Assembly (NCBI RefSeq): GCF_016807185.1
Contig: NZ_JAEVYN010000001.1
Coordinates: forward strand, 1,796,781-1,860,780
DNA from: Leptolyngbya sp. Cla-17
GTDB lineage: Bacteria; Cyanobacteriota; Cyanobacteriia; Leptolyngbyales; Leptolyngbyaceae
Direction: 5' to 3'
DNA length: 64,000 nucleotides
This document shows, piece after piece, positions 8,534 to 17,034 of the stretch (the stretch's first letter is position 1; the number at the start of each line of letters is the position of its first letter). The notes beneath the pieces were generated by a model. It had not been told where the DNA came from. It ran no database searches and saw nothing but the letters and a program-made list of their open reading frames with translations. Position numbers and translations under genes: made by a program.

Positions 8534-9124
8534 TTAGGACTGTCTAGGTACATCAATCCATTTATCAACATCTTTGGGTTGATAGGTTGTTAGGTGATCC
8601 AACAACGTTTCTGGGTCAGAGGATGCCAACACCATTTTGCGCAAGTCAGCCTTCAAAAATTGTTCCGCTACTGCTTGATCAAACAGCTTGAGTAGCGGGT
8701 CGTAGTAGCCTTTTATATTCAGCAAACCTTGCGGTTTTTGGTGCAACCCTAATTGCCCCCAGGTCAGGATTTCGCAAAATTCTTCCAGGGTGCCATAGCC
8801 ACCGGGCATCGCAACGAAGCCATCGGCGAGTTCTGCCATTAGCGCCTTGCGATCGTGCATCGAGGCGACCGTATGTAGCCGAGTCAATCCAGTATGGGCG
8901 ATTTCTTTAGCCGCTAAAAACTCTGGAATCACGCCAATCGCTTCTCCACCCCCTGCCAACACCGTATCGGCAACTACGCCCATCAGTCCCACATTTCCGC
9001 CGCCATAGACTAAGCCAAGTCCCCGACTAATCAAAGCGTTTCCCATTGCTTGCGCTGCCAATTTGTAAGCAGGGTTACCCCCCATACTCGAACCACAAAA
9101 TATGCAGATGTAACTTAGGCTCAA
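8534..9124 (-). CDS. LOG-family (TIGR00730) nucleotide phosphoribohydrolase
   Basis: A 196-residue Rossmann-fold protein. CGSSMGGNPAY and GLVYGGGNVGLMG form the nucleotide-binding part. MHDRKALM and PGGYGTLEE are the signature of LOG/lysine-decarboxylase-like proteins that cleave nucleoside 5'-monophosphates to base and ribose-5-phosphate; in plants LOG produces active cytokinins from their riboside monophosphates. The Arg of DRKA and the Glu of GTLEE are the expected catalytic residues. Full length, ATG start. Divergent from the FTR1 gene; the shared ~100-bp region contains both promoters. Whether it acts on cytokinin nucleotides or AMP cannot be read from the sequence. Confidence 0.88.
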   Translation of the reverse strand: MSLSYICIFCGSSMGGNPAYKLAAQAMGNALISRGLGLVYGGGNVGLMGVVADTVLAGGGEAIGVIPEFLAAKEIAHTGLTRLHTVASMHDRKALMAELADGFVAMPGGYGTLEEFCEILTWGQLGLHQKPQGLLNIKGYYDPLLKLFDQAVAEQFLKADLRKMVLASSDPETLLDHLTTYQPKDVDKWIDVPRQS

Positions 9125-9226
9125 CGGTAACTCCTTGGCGCGATCGCAAATCTATATTTGTTTAAGCAGGCGCGTTCATTCTACAAAACCTACAATCTAA
9201 AAGTATGTTCTGTTCGAGTGCAACTG

Positions 9227-10159
9227 ATGATTGATCTAACGCCTGCCCTACCGACTTTTGTAATTACTTTGCGAGAGGGAGTTGAAGCGGCGCTTGTGGT
9301 AGGCATCGTGCTGGCATATTTGGCAAAAGCTGGGCAAACTCGCTTAAATGCTTGGGTATATAGCGGCATTGGCGCGGGATTGCTTGCCAGTGGAGCGGTA
9401 GGATTCGTATTTATTTTGGGATTAAGCGCGGCTGGCTCAACCAATCAAGTCTACGCTCCCGTCCTCAAGCCGCTGCTGGAAGGGGTTTTCAGTGTGGTAG
9501 CGATCGCCATGCTGAGTTGGATGCTGATTTGGATGACTCAGCAATCTCGCCTACTCAAAAAACAGATTGAAGGAACGGTTAGCTCAACGCTGGAGGATGG
9601 GGCAGCAGGATGGGGTATTTTTTGGCTAATTTTCTTTGCCGTGCTGCGAGAAGGGTTTGAAACGGTTCTGTTTATCGCGGCTAAATTTCAGCAGGGAACG
9701 ATTCCAATTTTGGGCGCGATCGCGGGAATAATTGTTGCGGCTGGGATTGGCGTACTGCTGTTTCAGTTCGGCGTGAAAATTAATCTGCGGCTGTTTTTCC
9801 AGGCGATGGGTATTTTTCTATTGTTCATTGTGGCGGGATTGGTTCTCTCTGCCCTAGCCCATATCGACACAGCTTTACTGCGATGGGCCGACATCCAGCC
9901 CGCTGCTTCAATCTGCTTAAATTCTTCAGCCAATCAAAGTTCTTGCATATTAGGACCGCTGCTATGGAATAGCAGCCGATGGTTACCAGAGCAGCGTTTT
10001 CCTGGAATTTTGCTGCACACTCTATTGGGGTATGAAGATCAGATTTATTTGGTTCAAGCGATCGCCTATTGCTTGTTTTTAGCGAGTGTGGGCAGTATTT
10101 ATCTACAGAGTATTGCAGGCTGGGGCAACAGTTCCACAAAGCCTCAGCCCTCTGCATAA
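9227..10159 (+). CDS. FTR1-family iron permease
   Basis: The 310-residue integral membrane protein has about seven hydrophobic segments and two RExxE iron-binding motifs (LREGVEAALVVG near residue 15 and LREGFETVLF near residue 140), the hallmark of FTR1/EfeU permeases that move ferric iron across the plasma membrane, usually with an oxidase. I place the start at ATG 9227 (MIDLTPALPTF) because it puts the first motif at the usual distance; an upstream extension to 9158 adds a non-hydrophobic leader. A loop near residues 225-260 (SICLNSSANQSSCILG) carries two cysteines. No EfeO or EfeB partner is adjacent. Confidence 0.88.
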   Translation: MIDLTPALPTFVITLREGVEAALVVGIVLAYLAKAGQTRLNAWVYSGIGAGLLASGAVGFVFILGLSAAGSTNQVYAPVLKPLLEGVFSVVAIAMLSWMLIWMTQQSRLLKKQIEGTVSSTLEDGAAGWGIFWLIFFAVLREGFETVLFIAAKFQQGTIPILGAIAGIIVAAGIGVLLFQFGVKINLRLFFQAMGIFLLFIVAGLVLSALAHIDTALLRWADIQPAASICLNSSANQSSCILGPLLWNSSRWLPEQRFPGILLHTLLGYEDQIYLVQAIAYCLFLASVGSIYLQSIAGWGNSSTKPQPSA

Positions 10160-10386
10160 TTTTACAAAGCATCTTCCTCAAGAGAGTTTCACTAAGGGCA
10201 ATCGACTTAATAAACTGTTGGCTAACAAACTTAGATTAACTAAAGGTTAAGGAATTACGCCAAAACATTAAGAAAAGCAATTCTGGGTTAAGGGAAGATT
10301 AAAATATGTAGGTTCATATCTTAGAGATTAAACTCTATAGACTCAATTTTTAGCTCCGAACAGGAGTAATTAGGGAGGCGTATTCA

Positions 10387-10629
10387 ATGCAAGTTACCGA
10401 GTTTCTTTTTCCCCGCTCTAGATATCGAGGGCAGTTTACTCCCCAAAACCTGATGTTTAATGCAAACTTGCAGGAATTCTCCCAAAAGGTTAGCTACATT
10501 TGCAGCCTTGAAACCAATGGTAAAATTTCCTCGGAAGATGCTTATCAAAAAATTGGAGACCTGTGGGGCACTCTTTCCAGCAGTAAAGCGAATCTCGGCA
10601 TTGATATGCCTCCTTCAACAGAGCTATAA
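10387..10629 (+). CDS. Small conserved cyanobacterial protein (DUF7219-like)
   Basis: An 80-residue protein, ATG preceded by AGGGAGG. The block FLFPRSRYRGQFTPQNLMFNA, then LQEFSQKVSYICSLETNGKIS and a helical end resemble a small cyanobacterial family I associate with DUF7219, historically mis-annotated as a citramalate-synthase-like protein. There is no catalytic motif or membrane segment. It is monocistronic, with its own promoter region (about 225 bp upstream is gene-free) and a strong terminator. Function unknown. Confidence 0.75.
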   Translation: MQVTEFLFPRSRYRGQFTPQNLMFNANLQEFSQKVSYICSLETNGKISSEDAYQKIGDLWGTLSSSKANLGIDMPPSTEL

Positions 10630-10639
10630 ATAGCTACGC

Positions 10640-10686
10640 AAACTAAAAAAGCTGAGGAGTATTCCAACTCTCAGCTTTTTTAGTTT
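10640..10686. terminator. Bidirectional terminator between DUF7219-like gene and msrB
   Basis: A perfect 17-bp stem (AAACTAAAAAAGCTGAG at 10640-10656 pairing with 10670-10686) with a 13-base loop. A runs on one side and T runs on the other make it work in both directions between two convergent genes. Confidence 0.88.
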
Positions 10687-10696
10687 GAAATGAAAT

Positions 10697-11110
10697 TTAA
10701 GCGTCTTGCTTGGGAACAAACTGTAAAGACACTCCATTCATGCAGTAGCGTAGCCCTGTGGGTGCAGGACCATCGTTAAAAACATGCCCCAAGTGCCCAC
10801 CGCAACGACTGCAATGAACCTCTGTGCGAGTCATAAACAAAGCACGGTCAACTGTGGTGGCGATCGCATCGTCAAGGGGCGCAAAAAAACTGGGCCACCC
10901 CGTGCCACTGTTGAATTTTGTCTCATCTGTAAATAGAGGTAGACCGCAGCCCGCACAGGCAAAAGTACCCGGTTCATACACTTTATCGAGCGGGCTGGTG
11001 CCTGCTCTTTCGGTACCATGTTGACGCAACACCTTAAACTGTTCTGGTGTCAACATACTGCGCCATTCATCTTCAGTTTTTGTTACTTCAAAGTCTGCTT
11101 GTTGTGCCAT
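10697..11110 (-). CDS. msrB: Peptide-methionine (R)-S-oxide reductase MsrB
   Basis: A 137-residue protein with a complete MsrB fold. Zinc-binding pairs are CAGCG and CSRCGG; GTGWPSFF and HLGHVFNDGP are family blocks; the catalytic Cys lies in RYCMNG near the C-terminus. It reduces methionine-R-sulfoxide in oxidised proteins in the cytoplasm, with electrons from thioredoxin. No signal peptide and no MsrA fusion. ATG start; ends at a shared bidirectional terminator. Confidence 0.96.
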   Translation of the reverse strand: MAQQADFEVTKTEDEWRSMLTPEQFKVLRQHGTERAGTSPLDKVYEPGTFACAGCGLPLFTDETKFNSGTGWPSFFAPLDDAIATTVDRALFMTRTEVHCSRCGGHLGHVFNDGPAPTGLRYCMNGVSLQFVPKQDA

Positions 11111-11330
11111 TGTTGCTGGTTAAAAGTGATTAGATTGGGCAAGAACAGAATCGGTAAAAGCATTGCTTGAAACGCCCCGACCGGAAATTTATGACAAGCA
11201 AAAATTGATTTGTTCCCCTATTCATTGTAAAGAATGCAACTGGCTGTGTTCAATTTTGCAGATTTTTTTGCAGTTCAGGTCGCGGATGCTCATACAATGT
11301 CTGGCAACATATTCAGGAGTTTCAAGCGGT

Positions 11331-11750
11331 ATGGCTCATCCCAATCCAGATTCTTATTCAGAAACAAAAAAGATTTTCATTTGCGGATCTGCTTTGCAAG
11401 GACAGCCTGATCATTCAGGAATGCAAGCTTCCACGTTTATTTGTGAAACCAAAACTAAACCAATCTATCGAATGCATTCAGCGGCAGACGGATGGCATCC
11501 CGCAATTTATAGAGTGACAGAAAATGGGGTTGCAATTCCAGGTGAGGTGTATGAAATGACACTGGTTGATTTTGAGCGGCTATGTGCCAGTGAACCACCT
11601 CATATGTATCCTGCGGAAGTGCTGTTGGAGGACGGAGAAGCTGCGATCGCATTCTTTTATCCTCAAGATTTAGTTGAAAAATATAACTGGCTTGATATTT
11701 CTGATTATGGCGGCTGGGCAGCCTACAAAGCGGCTGTTAATCAATCCTAA
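11331..11750 (+). CDS. Gamma-glutamylcyclotransferase-like protein
   Basis: From ATG 11331 (AGGAG 11 bases upstream) the protein has 139 residues. KKIFICGSALQGQPDH is the nucleotide-like loop of the GGCT/AIG2-like fold, and VAIPGEVYEM supplies the conserved Glu at the usual place. The closest match in memory is the C-terminal domain of allophanate hydrolase (AtzF), which has the same CGSALxG block and is thought not to be a true cyclotransferase. An upstream in-frame extension to 11163 lacks an ATG with a ribosome site. No urea or amidase genes are nearby, so the substrate is unknown. Confidence 0.78.
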   Translation: MAHPNPDSYSETKKIFICGSALQGQPDHSGMQASTFICETKTKPIYRMHSAADGWHPAIYRVTENGVAIPGEVYEMTLVDFERLCASEPPHMYPAEVLLEDGEAAIAFFYPQDLVEKYNWLDISDYGGWAAYKAAVNQS

Positions 11751-11786
11751 AACGAGTTAAACCCAGGATAGATATGGCTGCATCAG

Positions 11787-13181
11787 TTAAGCAACAGTAC
11801 TCTGCACAGCTAGCTGGATTGTAAACTCAGCACCCTCATCAGGCTTAGAGATAACTTGAATCGTTCCTTGATGATTTGCAATAATTTGTTGACAGATAGA
11901 AAGTCCTAAACCTGTGCCTTTATCTACTGGTTTTGTTGTAAAAAATGGTTCAAAAAGCTTAGTTTGCACGGCCAATGGGATACCTGGTCCATTGTCTTTA
12001 ATTTGAATTTTAATGTGGTTTTTATTAATCTTACTTGTATGAATAATAATTTCTTTCTTTTGTTGATTAGGTTGGTCTAACAAAGCATCGATCGCATTAT
12101 TGATGATATTCATCAACACTTGATTAAGTTGTGCTGGATAACAATCCACTAGAGGTAGATCTCCATAGTCTTTAACAACATTAATCCCAAGTTTAAGACG
12201 ATGACTCAAGATTAACAAAGTGCTGTCAATCCCTTCATGAATGTTGGATGGCTTCATTTCCTGATGGTCTTGGCGCGAGAAATTCCGCAGCGACAGCACA
12301 ATCTGAACGATACGCTCAGCACCCATGCGAGTAGACCGCAGCATTTTTAGCAAATCATCCATCACAAAATCGTAATCAATATCCTCAAGGTGCGCTTGAA
12401 TCGCGCTATCTGGCTCAGGATGCTTATCTTGATAAAGCTGCACTAGTTTCATCAAATCTTGAACGTAGGTATCGATGTAAGTCAGATTGCCAAAGATGAA
12501 GTTGACCGGATTGTTGATTTCATGGGCGACTCCTGCCAGCATTTGCCCTAAGCTCGATAGCTTTTCTGTTTGAATCAGTTGGGCTTGAGTTTGCCGAAGT
12601 TCTTGCAGCGTTTGTTCAAGTTCTTTGGCATGAGCTTGAGCAAGTAATGCAGCGGTATGTGCCTGTCGATTGAGATATGCCTGCGAGTGGTAGCGAATTC
12701 GGGCAACTAGCTCAATTTGGTTCGGCAGTTTGACTAAGTAATCATTAACACCGATCGCAAACGCTTCTGCTTTGGTTTGGGGGTTGTCATTGGTGGATAG
12801 CATGATGATGGGCACATCGCATGTCACCGGATTTGCCCGAAACTTCTTGACCATCGTCATCCCATCGCTGTCAGGTAAGATCAGGTCTTGTAAAATCACC
12901 GTTGGCGCAATTTCTGTTGCGATTTGGAGCGCCTTTTCTGCACGAGAGCAGTAGTGATAGGTTAAGTTTGCTTCAGTTTCTAACATGCAATGAATCGCTT
13001 CATTGACAGTCGCTTGATCGTCCACTAGCAAAACTGTGATGGTTTGTTCACTGGCAGCAGTGACCAATGGAGTAGGCAAATGTGGGTTCGTCGCACCTTT
13101 TAGAGTTGTCATAACAGCAGAAAATGCCGGGCACTGATACATACTGCTTATAGTATTCCCTGCTTTCAAAGGAAGCATCAT
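11787..13181 (-). CDS. Response regulator-histidine kinase fusion
   Basis: A 464-residue soluble protein. An N-terminal receiver domain (TVLLVDDQATVN, phospho-acceptor Asp in LQDLILPDSDG, conserved Lys in YLVKLP) is followed by a coiled coil (about residues 170-215), a HisKA-like dimerisation domain (LAGVAHEINNPVNF) and a HATPase domain (NIINNAIDAL, DNGPGIP, GTGLGLS). The HEINNP phospho-site and layout equal those of the kinase at 31555. With no membrane segment it must receive its signal through the receiver domain. ATG 13181 has no obvious ribosome site; ATG 13112 (MTTLKGAT) is a possible start. It lies 150 bp downstream of tex on the same strand. Confidence 0.88.
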   Translation of the reverse strand: MMLPLKAGNTISSMYQCPAFSAVMTTLKGATNPHLPTPLVTAASEQTITVLLVDDQATVNEAIHCMLETEANLTYHYCSRAEKALQIATEIAPTVILQDLILPDSDGMTMVKKFRANPVTCDVPIIMLSTNDNPQTKAEAFAIGVNDYLVKLPNQIELVARIRYHSQAYLNRQAHTAALLAQAHAKELEQTLQELRQTQAQLIQTEKLSSLGQMLAGVAHEINNPVNFIFGNLTYIDTYVQDLMKLVQLYQDKHPEPDSAIQAHLEDIDYDFVMDDLLKMLRSTRMGAERIVQIVLSLRNFSRQDHQEMKPSNIHEGIDSTLLILSHRLKLGINVVKDYGDLPLVDCYPAQLNQVLMNIINNAIDALLDQPNQQKKEIIIHTSKINKNHIKIQIKDNGPGIPLAVQTKLFEPFFTTKPVDKGTGLGLSICQQIIANHQGTIQVISKPDEGAEFTIQLAVQSTVA

Positions 13182-13330
13182 TACGTGACTACCTGAGAAG
13201 ACTTAAGTCTTTTGAAGCCAGAGGTTGAAAAAGAATGGGGTTAGGAGTCCGGGGTTTAGAAATTACGATGAGAACATTTTCACTTAGAAGGGTATTCAGG
13301 ACGAGAACTGCAAAGGCGATAGACTTCTGT

Positions 13331-15658
13331 TTAAGAGCGCTTCTTGCCAAATTTGGCTTGCAAATCTTCCAAGGTGGGTGATGTTGAATATTGATTAAGT
13401 GACTGTTGTGGCTGCGGTTTGGTTTGCGGTTGCGGTTTAGTTGGGGCGCGATCGCGTTCTTTTGTCGCGGCTTGCGGTTGAGCACCAGCGATATTTTCAC
13501 CTAATCGCTCCGATTTCATGGAAAGGCTGATCCGCTTTAGTTTTTCGTTCACTTCTAACACTCGCACCTGCACGACCTGTCCTACTTTCACGACCTGGGT
13601 AGGATCGCTAATGAACCGATCTGCCAGTTGAGAAACATGCACCAGTCCATCTTGATGCACGCCAATATCCACGAAAGCACCAAAGTTTGCCACGTTGGTG
13701 ATTACACCTTCTAGTTCCAGCCCCACTTTCAGGTCGCTGATTTCTTTTACACCGTCCATAAAAGTGGCGTATTTAAACTCAGCGCGGGGATCTCTGCCAG
13801 GTTTTTCCAATTCTGCCAGAATGTCGCGTAGGGTAGGTTCACCAACGGTATCGGTAATGTATTTTTTCAGATTGACAGTTTTGATTTTTTCGGCAAACTG
13901 GTGAATTTGAGTCAGAGGTAAATTGAGGTCAACCGCGATCGCTTCTACGAGGCTGTAGCTTTCGGGGTGAACGGCAGTATTATCTAAAGGATTTTTGCCA
14001 TCTCGAATTCGCAAAAAGCCAGCAGCTTGTTCAAATGCTTTGGGTCCAAGTTTGGCGACTTTGAGCAGGTGACGGCGATCGCGAAAGGCTCCATGTTCAT
14101 TGCGGTGGGCGATAATATTGTTGGCGATCGCGGGGCTAAGACCCGACACAAACGTCAGCAGTTCCTTGGATGCGGTATTTAAATCTACGCCGACATAATT
14201 GACGCAGCTTTCCACGGTGTCGTCCAGCTTCTTTTTCAGCAGCTTTTGATCAACATCGTGTTGATATTGCCCTACCCCAATCGATTTAGGATCGATTTTT
14301 ACGAGTTCAGCTAGGGGATCTTGCAGACGGCGACCGATGCTAATAGCTCCACGCACGGTGATATCCTGATCAGGAAACTCCGCGATCGCGACTGAACTTG
14401 CGGAATAAACCGAGGCTCCTGCTTCATTTACCATGACAGCGATTGGGGTTTTATCTAGAGTTTTCAGCACCTCCTTCACAAAGTCATCGGTTTCTCTACC
14501 AGCAGTGCCATTTCCGATCGCAATCAACTCAATTTTGTATTTCTCAAGCAACTGCTTTACCGTTTGTGCTGCCTGGTTTCGTTGATTAGCAGATTGATGA
14601 GGAAATATAGTTTTATATTCCAAAAATTTACCTGTTTGGTCGAGTGCAGAAACTTTGCATCCCGTGCGAAATCCAGGATCGATCGCTAGGGTAGGTTTCA
14701 TTCCTGCTGGAGAGGATAGCAACAGTTCTCGCAGATTTGCTTCAAAGGTTTTGATCGACTCAATATCTGCTTCTTGTTTCTTTGCATTTCGCACTTCAGA
14801 CAGCAAAGAATTTTTCATCAAACGATTAAATGTATCCTTCAGCATTGTTTGATAAAAGCTGCGAATTTCCGGTTGCTTCGTATGAATTTCCTGAGATTCT
14901 AAATAGGTTTGTACTGCCTGTTCATCAAAATCTAGTGCGACAGTCAAAATGCCTTCTGTTTCACCCCGATACAGCGCTAGCAGGTTGTGCGAGGGAATGG
15001 ATTTGACCGCTACTTGATACTGTCGGTACATCTCAAACTTGGTGCTGCCTTCGGCATGATCGCCCTTAATCCGCGAGGTAAACATCCCATTCGTCAGCAA
15101 AAAGTTACGCAAGTAGGCGCGCAGAGCTGCTTTTTCTGCCACTTCTTCTGCCAAAATATCTGAGGCTCCGCTCAAGGCATCGGCGATCGCCTGAACTCCC
15201 TTTTCAGCAGAAATATACTGAGCAGCTTCCTCTTCTAAAGATTGCGGTTTTGCCACAGAAGTATTGAGGGATTTAATCCAGTCTGCCAACGGTTCCAAGC
15301 CTTTCTCCTTGGCGATCGCGGCTCTAGTACGACGTTTAGGACGGTAAGGCAAATACAGATCCTCCAGTTCCGTCTTTTGCAAACAAGTTTCAATTTTGCC
15401 TTTCAGATCGTCAGTGAGTTTGCCTTGCTGAGCGATCGCCTCCAAAATCGACCCTTTGCGCTCCTCCAATTCCGTCACATAAGCAAACCGCTCAAATAAA
15501 TCTCGCAATTGAGTTTCGGTCATTTCTCCCGTGCGCTCTTTACGATAGCGAGCGATAAACGGCACCGTTGCCCCTTCTGCCAGCAGTTCCAGCGCATTTG
15601 CCACCTGAAACGCTTGTAGAGAAAGCTCCGTTGCCAACAATTGAGAAATATTTACCAT
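13331..15658 (-). CDS. tex: Tex-family RNA-binding protein
   Basis: A 775-residue protein with the full Tex arrangement: N-terminal helical domain (VPFIARYRKERTGEM), YqgF-like RNase H fold (TLAIDPGFRTGCK), two helix-hairpin-helix segments (LNTASKELLTFVSGL), and a C-terminal S1 domain (VGLELEGVITNVANFGAFVDIGVH). Tex binds nucleic acid and helps transcription fitness and stress survival in bacteria; its relative in eukaryotes is Spt6. The last ~50 residues are a low-complexity Pro/Gln/Lys tail (KPQPQTKPQPQQ). Divergent from the SRAP gene. Confidence 0.95.
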   Translation of the reverse strand: MVNISQLLATELSLQAFQVANALELLAEGATVPFIARYRKERTGEMTETQLRDLFERFAYVTELEERKGSILEAIAQQGKLTDDLKGKIETCLQKTELEDLYLPYRPKRRTRAAIAKEKGLEPLADWIKSLNTSVAKPQSLEEEAAQYISAEKGVQAIADALSGASDILAEEVAEKAALRAYLRNFLLTNGMFTSRIKGDHAEGSTKFEMYRQYQVAVKSIPSHNLLALYRGETEGILTVALDFDEQAVQTYLESQEIHTKQPEIRSFYQTMLKDTFNRLMKNSLLSEVRNAKKQEADIESIKTFEANLRELLLSSPAGMKPTLAIDPGFRTGCKVSALDQTGKFLEYKTIFPHQSANQRNQAAQTVKQLLEKYKIELIAIGNGTAGRETDDFVKEVLKTLDKTPIAVMVNEAGASVYSASSVAIAEFPDQDITVRGAISIGRRLQDPLAELVKIDPKSIGVGQYQHDVDQKLLKKKLDDTVESCVNYVGVDLNTASKELLTFVSGLSPAIANNIIAHRNEHGAFRDRRHLLKVAKLGPKAFEQAAGFLRIRDGKNPLDNTAVHPESYSLVEAIAVDLNLPLTQIHQFAEKIKTVNLKKYITDTVGEPTLRDILAELEKPGRDPRAEFKYATFMDGVKEISDLKVGLELEGVITNVANFGAFVDIGVHQDGLVHVSQLADRFISDPTQVVKVGQVVQVRVLEVNEKLKRISLSMKSERLGENIAGAQPQAATKERDRAPTKPQPQTKPQPQQSLNQYSTSPTLEDLQAKFGKKRS

Positions 15659-15774
15659 GACCTATCGCAAGAAAGACTACCCTTCGGCGGGGTGTTTTCT
15701 ATGATAGAGGAGAGCGGCAGGTAACAGGTGGCAAGTGTTACTGAGATCCTCATTCCTTATTTTCTATTTCCTTT

Positions 15775-16452
15775 ATGTGTGGACGATTCACTCAACGGCA
15801 ACCTAACAATGCGATCGCAAAACAATTTGAGCTTGGGGTTGTACCCGACTCGCCGCCGCGCTACAACATCGCGCCAACTCAACTGATTGCAGCAGTGACT
15901 CAGCCTGCTGAAACAGTCCAGCGGCAGTTCCGGGTGTTTCAGTGGGGGCTAGTTCCTTTTTGGGCAAAGGATTCCAGTTTGGGAGCCAAGTTGATCAACG
16001 CACGAGCTGAAACGGTGGCGGAGAAACCTTCGTTTCGGGCGGCGTTTCGCTATCGACGCTGTCTAATTGTGGCGGATGGCTTTTATGAGTGGCAGCGCGT
16101 AGAGAGTGGCAAGCAACCCCATTTCTTTCACTTGCAAGATGATCAACCCTTTGCCTTTGCGGGGCTGTGGGAGCATTGGGAAAGTCCCCAAAATGAAATT
16201 CTGGAGACTTGTACCATTTTGACAACTGAGGCGAATGAGGTATTAAGCCCAATTCATAACCGGATGCCTGTGATGCTGCAACCTGAAGACTACGATCAGT
16301 GGCTTGCCCCAACTTTGGACAAGACATCTGAGCTATTGCGGTTATTGCGTCCTTATCCGGCTGATGAAATGGCATCCTACCCAGTGAGTAAGGTGGTGAA
16401 CCGGGCAAGCAGCGATCGCCCGGAGTGCATTGAACCGATGAAAGCGGCATAG
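15775..16452 (+). CDS. SRAP domain protein (HMCES/YedK family)
   Basis: A 225-residue protein starting MCGRF, so Cys2 becomes the N-terminal nucleophile that forms a stable link to abasic sites in single-stranded DNA. Other family residues are visible: NARAETV, CLIVADGFYEW (conserved Glu) and PIHNRMPVML (conserved His). These proteins shield abasic sites during replication. The ATG must be used as given because Cys2 is essential. No SOS box-like operator was recognised upstream. It converges with the lipoprotein gene 11 bp away. Confidence 0.95.
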   Translation: MCGRFTQRQPNNAIAKQFELGVVPDSPPRYNIAPTQLIAAVTQPAETVQRQFRVFQWGLVPFWAKDSSLGAKLINARAETVAEKPSFRAAFRYRRCLIVADGFYEWQRVESGKQPHFFHLQDDQPFAFAGLWEHWESPQNEILETCTILTTEANEVLSPIHNRMPVMLQPEDYDQWLAPTLDKTSELLRLLRPYPADEMASYPVSKVVNRASSDRPECIEPMKAA

Positions 16453-16463
16453 GAAAGGACGGA

Positions 16464-16949
16464 CTAATACCGCTGGACCTCAACTGCATCAGATTCGATA
16501 ACCTGAGTTTTATTGTTCACCTGAAGTGTGACAACTGCTTTCACTTTGCCGACTCCTGAGTAAGTGCCTGCTTGAGTCAAATGAAAGTCTCGAACTGAAC
16601 TTTGCAGAGATCGCAATAGAATTTCCTCAGGTTTTTGATTGAGCAACTCAACTCGTCCATTTTCGCTATTTTTAATCTCGATTTTTTGAATGCGGACTAT
16701 CGAATCGGCTTCTTGAAGATTTTCTAGTTCGATGAACACAGCGGCTGAATGAATCGGGCGATCGGGTTTTACATTGGTGCCTAGAGGAGGTAGGGTTTCC
16801 TCTCTAGCAACCAAGCTGGCACGTTTGATGGAAACAAAAGTGGATAACATCACTGGTGTAGGTAAAGGACTGGGAGAACCATTGGCAATCAGGCGACTGC
16901 AGGCAAGCACACTAGTAGAAAGAGTGAGTAAAACGAAAAGTTTGAACAT
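16464..16949 (-). CDS. Predicted lipoprotein of unknown function
   Basis: A 161-residue protein with a short hydrophobic signal and lipobox SVLAC (lipidated Cys17). The mature part starts with a Pro/Ser-rich linker (NGSPSPLPTPV), then one beta-rich domain with an alternating hydrophobic pattern (AAVFIELENLQEADSIVRIQ) and ends VIESDAVEVQRY. No enzyme motif. It lies downstream of the calpain gene on the same strand, but a strong terminator separates them, so they are probably separate transcripts. Confidence 0.75.
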   Translation of the reverse strand: MFKLFVLLTLSTSVLACSRLIANGSPSPLPTPVMLSTFVSIKRASLVAREETLPPLGTNVKPDRPIHSAAVFIELENLQEADSIVRIQKIEIKNSENGRVELLNQKPEEILLRSLQSSVRDFHLTQAGTYSGVGKVKAVVTLQVNNKTQVIESDAVEVQRY

Positions 16950-16977
16950 AGTATCCTCGGTAGCGAATGTGAAAAGA

Positions 16978-17011
16978 AAGGATAACCAGGAGTCCGCTCC
17001 CAGTTATCCTT
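16978..17011 (-). terminator. Terminator of the calpain-type protease gene
   Basis: On the minus strand, a 15-bp stem with two mismatches (AAGGATAACTGGGAG with its partner) around a 4-base loop is followed by TCTTTTC, 24 bp after the stop. Confidence 0.75.
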
Positions 17012-17034
17012 GGGGTTAATCAAGTAAGAGACTC

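Noticed and set aside
13189..13500. 103-codon frame overlapping the end of tex
   Set aside because: It is an out-of-frame reading of the low-complexity Pro/Gln/Lys tail of Tex, which is the real gene there.
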